This document shows, piece by piece, positions 61,508 to 64,000 of a stretch of 64,000 nucleotides of DNA. Under the pieces are notes generated by a model, which did not search any database, was not told the origin of the DNA, and saw only the letters and a program-made list of their open reading frames with translations. The translations under genes and the position numbers were made by a program. This stretch comes from Anaerocolumna chitinilytica (GTDB lineage: Bacteria; Bacillota; Clostridia; Lachnospirales; Lachnospiraceae). The stretch spans positions 248,001-312,000 of the forward strand of contig NZ_AP023368.1 in assembly GCF_014218355.1 (NCBI RefSeq). The letters are read 5' to 3'. Numbering within the stretch: the first letter of the stretch is position 1; each line of letters opens with the position of its first letter.

Positions 61508-62392
61508 ATGCCTTTGGAGAAAAAGGGTATTGTAGGTGAACAGGATACAGGGAAGAATTCACCGATAAAACCTGTAGACGGAAACAGTAGAAATATTAGT
61601 AAAAACAGTGATAGTACAGATATTAAAAACAACAGTAAAAACAACAGCAAAAACAAAAGAAGGAAAAAGAAGAAAAGAAGATTATTCTATGAGTATTTTA
61701 TCTGCGTCCTTGCATTAATTGGAACCGGACTGGCAGTGATTGATATAACAAGGGGCTTAACCTATTGGCAACACATATTGGATTGGGGCATTCTTGGTAT
61801 CTTAACAGCCGATTATTTAATTAGGCTGGTTCTTGCCAAGAATAAGAAGGTGTTTTTTCGTGAGAACATTTTTCACCTAATCGCTATTATTCCTTTTCAC
61901 TCTGCTTTTCGAATATTCAGGGCTACCTCCTTAACAAAACTATTAAGCCTTAGTATTGTAGGAGCCTTTCCCCGTAAAGCTTTTCGAAAAGTAAAGGTGT
62001 TTATAAACACCAACGGGCTTAAGAATGTTATCGTATTAACAGTTCTGGCTATTTTTCTAGGTGCACTTGGTATTATGTATACGGAAAAGATGTCCTTTGA
62101 GGATGGATTGTGGTGGGCTTTCGTAACAGCAACTACGGTTGGCTACGGAGACCTGTCTCCTTCAACGGACCTGGGAAGAATTATCGCCGCAGTTCTGATG
62201 ATCTTCGGTATTGGATTAATCGGTTCCATTACCAGTACCATCACCAGCTATTTTCTGAAGGTCAACAGTAAAAATAAAGGCGTCAGGGAAGAAACCCTGG
62301 AAATGATTAAAGGGCGGATTGATAATATTTCAAGCCTTTCCGATGAGGAGATAGATTCCATTTGCAAGATATTAAAAACAATGAATAAATAA
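61508..62392 (+). CDS. Potassium channel family protein
   Basis: A 294-residue ion channel. The first 55 residues are an unusual hydrophilic tail rich in Asn, Ser and Lys (NNSKNNSKNKRRKKKKRR), made of short repeats. Membrane helices follow (about 58-78, 88-106, 120-135, 172-192, 226-250), with the pore loop WWAFVTATTVGYGDLSPST carrying the K-selective TVGYGD. A reduced voltage-sensor-like segment with Arg/Lys (FRIFRATSLTKLL) is present. The C-terminus is a short helical tail. AGGGGGC precedes the ATG. Confidence 0.9.
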   Translation: MPLEKKGIVGEQDTGKNSPIKPVDGNSRNISKNSDSTDIKNNSKNNSKNKRRKKKKRRLFYEYFICVLALIGTGLAVIDITRGLTYWQHILDWGILGILTADYLIRLVLAKNKKVFFRENIFHLIAIIPFHSAFRIFRATSLTKLLSLSIVGAFPRKAFRKVKVFINTNGLKNVIVLTVLAIFLGALGIMYTEKMSFEDGLWWAFVTATTVGYGDLSPSTDLGRIIAAVLMIFGIGLIGSITSTITSYFLKVNSKNKGVREETLEMIKGRIDNISSLSDEEIDSICKILKTMNK

Positions 62393-62403
62393 AAGATAGA
62401 TAT

Positions 62404-62475
62404 GAGAGCAGGGAATGATATAATCATACCAAAGTATTGGTAAGGAAATATTAATTCGGGCTCTCTTTTCTGTTT
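62404..62475 (+). terminator. Probable terminator after the channel gene
   Basis: GAGAGC (62404-62409) pairs with GCTCTC (62460-62465) and is followed by TTTTCTGTTTT. An inner stem TACCA/TGGTA lies in the loop. Confidence 0.6.
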
Positions 62476-62598
62476 TATAATATATAATATAGTTAGTATA
62501 TATCATAGCAGTTAATGCAATATTCACATATGTTGGGAAAACCCAATAGGTTGAGAATAATTATCTGATATTGGACAACAAATGAGGAGGAAAGAAAG

Positions 62599-63054
62599 AT
62601 GGACAGAAGTGAAAAGGCCATATTTACAAATATGTGCATGATATACGATAGCAAAGGAAAGGTATTGGTTTTGGATAAAGCAGATAAAGATTGGGGAGGA
62701 GTTACCTTTCCAGGAGGACATGTTGAAAAAGAAGAATCTTTTACAGATTCCGTGATAAGAGAAGTATACGAAGAGACAGGCCTGCGGATATTTTCTCCCA
62801 GAATGTGCGGAATAAAGCAGTTCATGACGGAAGATAGTACCCGTTACGTTGTATTGTTTTATAAGACTGATAAATTCACCGGAGAAGTTACTTCGTCGGA
62901 GGAAGGGAAGGTCTATTGGACTAGTTTGGAGGGGCTAAAGAACAAGAGGCTGGCAGAAGGAATGGATAAGATGCTGCGAGTATTTTTAGAAGAGGATATC
63001 AGTGAATATTATTGGCACAGGGCAGATGGTATCTGGGTAGATGAGTTAAAATAA
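62599..63054 (+). CDS. NUDIX hydrolase
   Basis: A 151-residue nucleotide-derivative pyrophosphatase. The Nudix box GGHVEKEESFTDSVIREVYEETGL is complete with the RExxEE metal core. ANMCMIYDSKGKVLVLDKADKDWGGVTFPGGH-type context resembles MutT/8-oxo-dGTP phosphatases that hydrolyse oxidised nucleotides, but the substrate is not certain. GAGGAGGAAAG precedes the ATG. Confidence 0.9.
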   Translation: MDRSEKAIFTNMCMIYDSKGKVLVLDKADKDWGGVTFPGGHVEKEESFTDSVIREVYEETGLRIFSPRMCGIKQFMTEDSTRYVVLFYKTDKFTGEVTSSEEGKVYWTSLEGLKNKRLAEGMDKMLRVFLEEDISEYYWHRADGIWVDELK

Positions 63055-63090
63055 AAGGGATTATAAATTGCTTGATTTACAAAAATAAAT

Positions 63091-63128
63091 TTAACATTTG
63101 CTTTACACAGCAACTCCCATTTTTTACA
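63091..63128 (+). promoter_or_regulatory. Pho-box-like TTTACA repeats
   Basis: TTAACA (63091), TTTACA (63102) and TTTACA (63123) recur at about 11 and 21 bases, the helical phasing of PhoP/PhoB sites, with another TTTACA at 63076. A TATAGT at 63160-63165 could be the -10 of the phosphate-binding protein gene. Confidence 0.55.
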
Positions 63129-63216
63129 TTTCATGGTATCTAACTTTACTTTAGGAGATTATAGTATGTCTGTAATGTGATAGACAAAATATAAAATCAA
63201 AGTAAGGAGAAGTATT

Positions 63217-64000
63217 ATGAAGAAGTTTGTATCAGCTGTTTTATCTCTCGTATTAGCTCTATCAGTATTCTATTATCCTACCACTCCGGTATCAGCGGCA
63301 TCAAATGCCAGTGGAACAGTCGTATTTTCAGGCTCGACTTCCGTTAATCCGCTTATCCAGGCTCTTGGCGAAGCCTTTATGAAAAAAAACCCGAACATTA
63401 AAATTGTAGAACAAAACGTTACCGGCTCCGGTGCAGGTATTAAAGATGCAACGAGTGCCAGCACCACCGTAGACTTCGGTATGTCCAGCAGAAATCTTAC
63501 AACCGATGAAGCAGCTGTATTAAATAAAGTTCAGATTTGCTTAGACGGACTTGCAGTAGTTGTAAATAAGAAAAACCCTATTGAGGAGATTTCTCCTGCA
63601 CAGCTTTACAAGATCTATACAAGAGATTCCGCTTCTCTTAACTGGAATCAGATTACCGGCTCCTTCTCAACAAGTGTTAAAGTTGCTCCTTTTGGCCGTG
63701 AAGCAGGTTCAGGCACCAGAAGCTGTTTTGAAGATTTCTTCAAGGTAGATTATGGAACAGCACTTCCCAGCGGTTATGATGTTAACTTAGATGGCTCCCT
63801 TGCAAGTACAGGAGTTATGCAGACATCCGTTCAGAACAATTCCGGTGCTATCGGATATATGTCTCTTGGTGATATGGATGAATCGAAAGTAAAAGCTTTA
63901 AAGGTTGAAGGCGTTGAACCTTCCAAATATACAGTAGCTGACGGTACATATGCAATCAAAAGACCTTTCTTACTGGTTTATAATAAAACAAAGACAATTA
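63217..64000 (+). CDS. pstS: Phosphate ABC transporter substrate-binding protein, 3' end outside window
   Basis: An open frame starting at ATG 63217 behind AAGGAGA runs off the window after 261 codons. The N-terminus MKKFVSAVLSLVLALSVFYY with a cleavage region near VSAAS is a signal peptide. The mature part has SGSTSVNPLIQALGEAF, VTGSGAGIKDA, VDFGMSSRNL, FGREAGSGTRSCFEDFF and the phosphate-binding serine/threonine positions of PstS. It would capture phosphate for the PstCAB importer, expected just beyond the window. The Pho-box-like repeats upstream fit phosphate-starvation control. Confidence 0.9.
   Translation, partial: MKKFVSAVLSLVLALSVFYYPTTPVSAASNASGTVVFSGSTSVNPLIQALGEAFMKKNPNIKIVEQNVTGSGAGIKDATSASTTVDFGMSSRNLTTDEAAVLNKVQICLDGLAVVVNKKNPIEEISPAQLYKIYTRDSASLNWNQITGSFSTSVKVAPFGREAGSGTRSCFEDFFKVDYGTALPSGYDVNLDGSLASTGVMQTSVQNNSGAIGYMSLGDMDESKVKALKVEGVEPSKYTVADGTYAIKRPFLLVYNKTKTI

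Noticed and set aside
1..64000. Search for tRNA, rRNA, transposase, integrase and phage genes
   Set aside because: None recognised on either strand, so the window is treated as ordinary chromosome with accessory loci.

Overview
The window looks like a chromosomal segment of a low-GC, spore-forming anaerobic Firmicute. The closest style is a plant- or gut-associated Lachnospiraceae clostridium. This is inferred from strong Shine-Dalgarno sites, AT-rich intergenic DNA, the rpsF-ssb-rpsR operon, a PerR/rubrerythrin pair, CD3324- and DUF951-type small proteins, LplB/YtcP sugar transporters and a LysM spore-type glycosidase. No rRNA, tRNA, transposase, phage gene or CRISPR array was found.

Layout. 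0-9 kb: an amidohydrolase facing a GntR regulator, two MFS transporters, an Ogt repair protein, HAD phosphatases and exonuclease III. 9-15 kb: a LysM/GH18-like protein with a degenerate active site, a cyclase, an M42 aminopeptidase, a Csp-like subtilase and a YitT protein. 15.0-15.7 kb: a gene-free stretch with a G-tract repeat, a 233-bp imperfect palindrome and a 26-bp tandem array. 16.5-20 kb: a two-component system wrapped around an ABC transporter. 20-26 kb: ClpB, NrnA and a DEAD-box helicase whose leader has its own promoter and terminator. 26-28.7 kb: cellobiose 2-epimerase and a GH130 mannosylglucose phosphorylase, the cytoplasmic end of a beta-mannan pathway. 28.8-32.5 kb: a more AT-rich islet (methyltransferase, MocR regulator, PNPOx-like protein, a truncated second MocR gene, GNAT). 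32.8-41 kb: oxidative stress genes, ROK kinase, esterase, flavin oxidoreductase, ribokinase-like kinase and a secreted protein. 41.4-47.6 kb: rpsF-ssb-rpsR, a soluble PocR chemoreceptor-like protein, PadR/DUF2812, an undescribed leader-peptide-like element, small proteins and CutC.

47.8-61.4 kb is the most coherent accessory locus. It holds a LacI regulator, a CBM9-like protein, a complete LplB-YtcP-lipoprotein ABC importer, GH29 alpha-fucosidase, a transglutaminase/PNGase-fold protein, a second GH130 phosphorylase, GH18 and a HAD phosphatase. None of the enzymes has a signal peptide, so the importer would bring in an oligosaccharide or glycopeptide that is dismantled in the cytoplasm. The enzyme set fits a fucosylated N-glycan or glycopeptide; this substrate is an inference. 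Repeated TKAACA half-sites suggest shared control by the LacI protein.

61.4-64 kb: a potassium channel, a NUDIX hydrolase and the start of a PstS-like phosphate-binding protein behind a Pho-box-like array. That gene runs off the window end.
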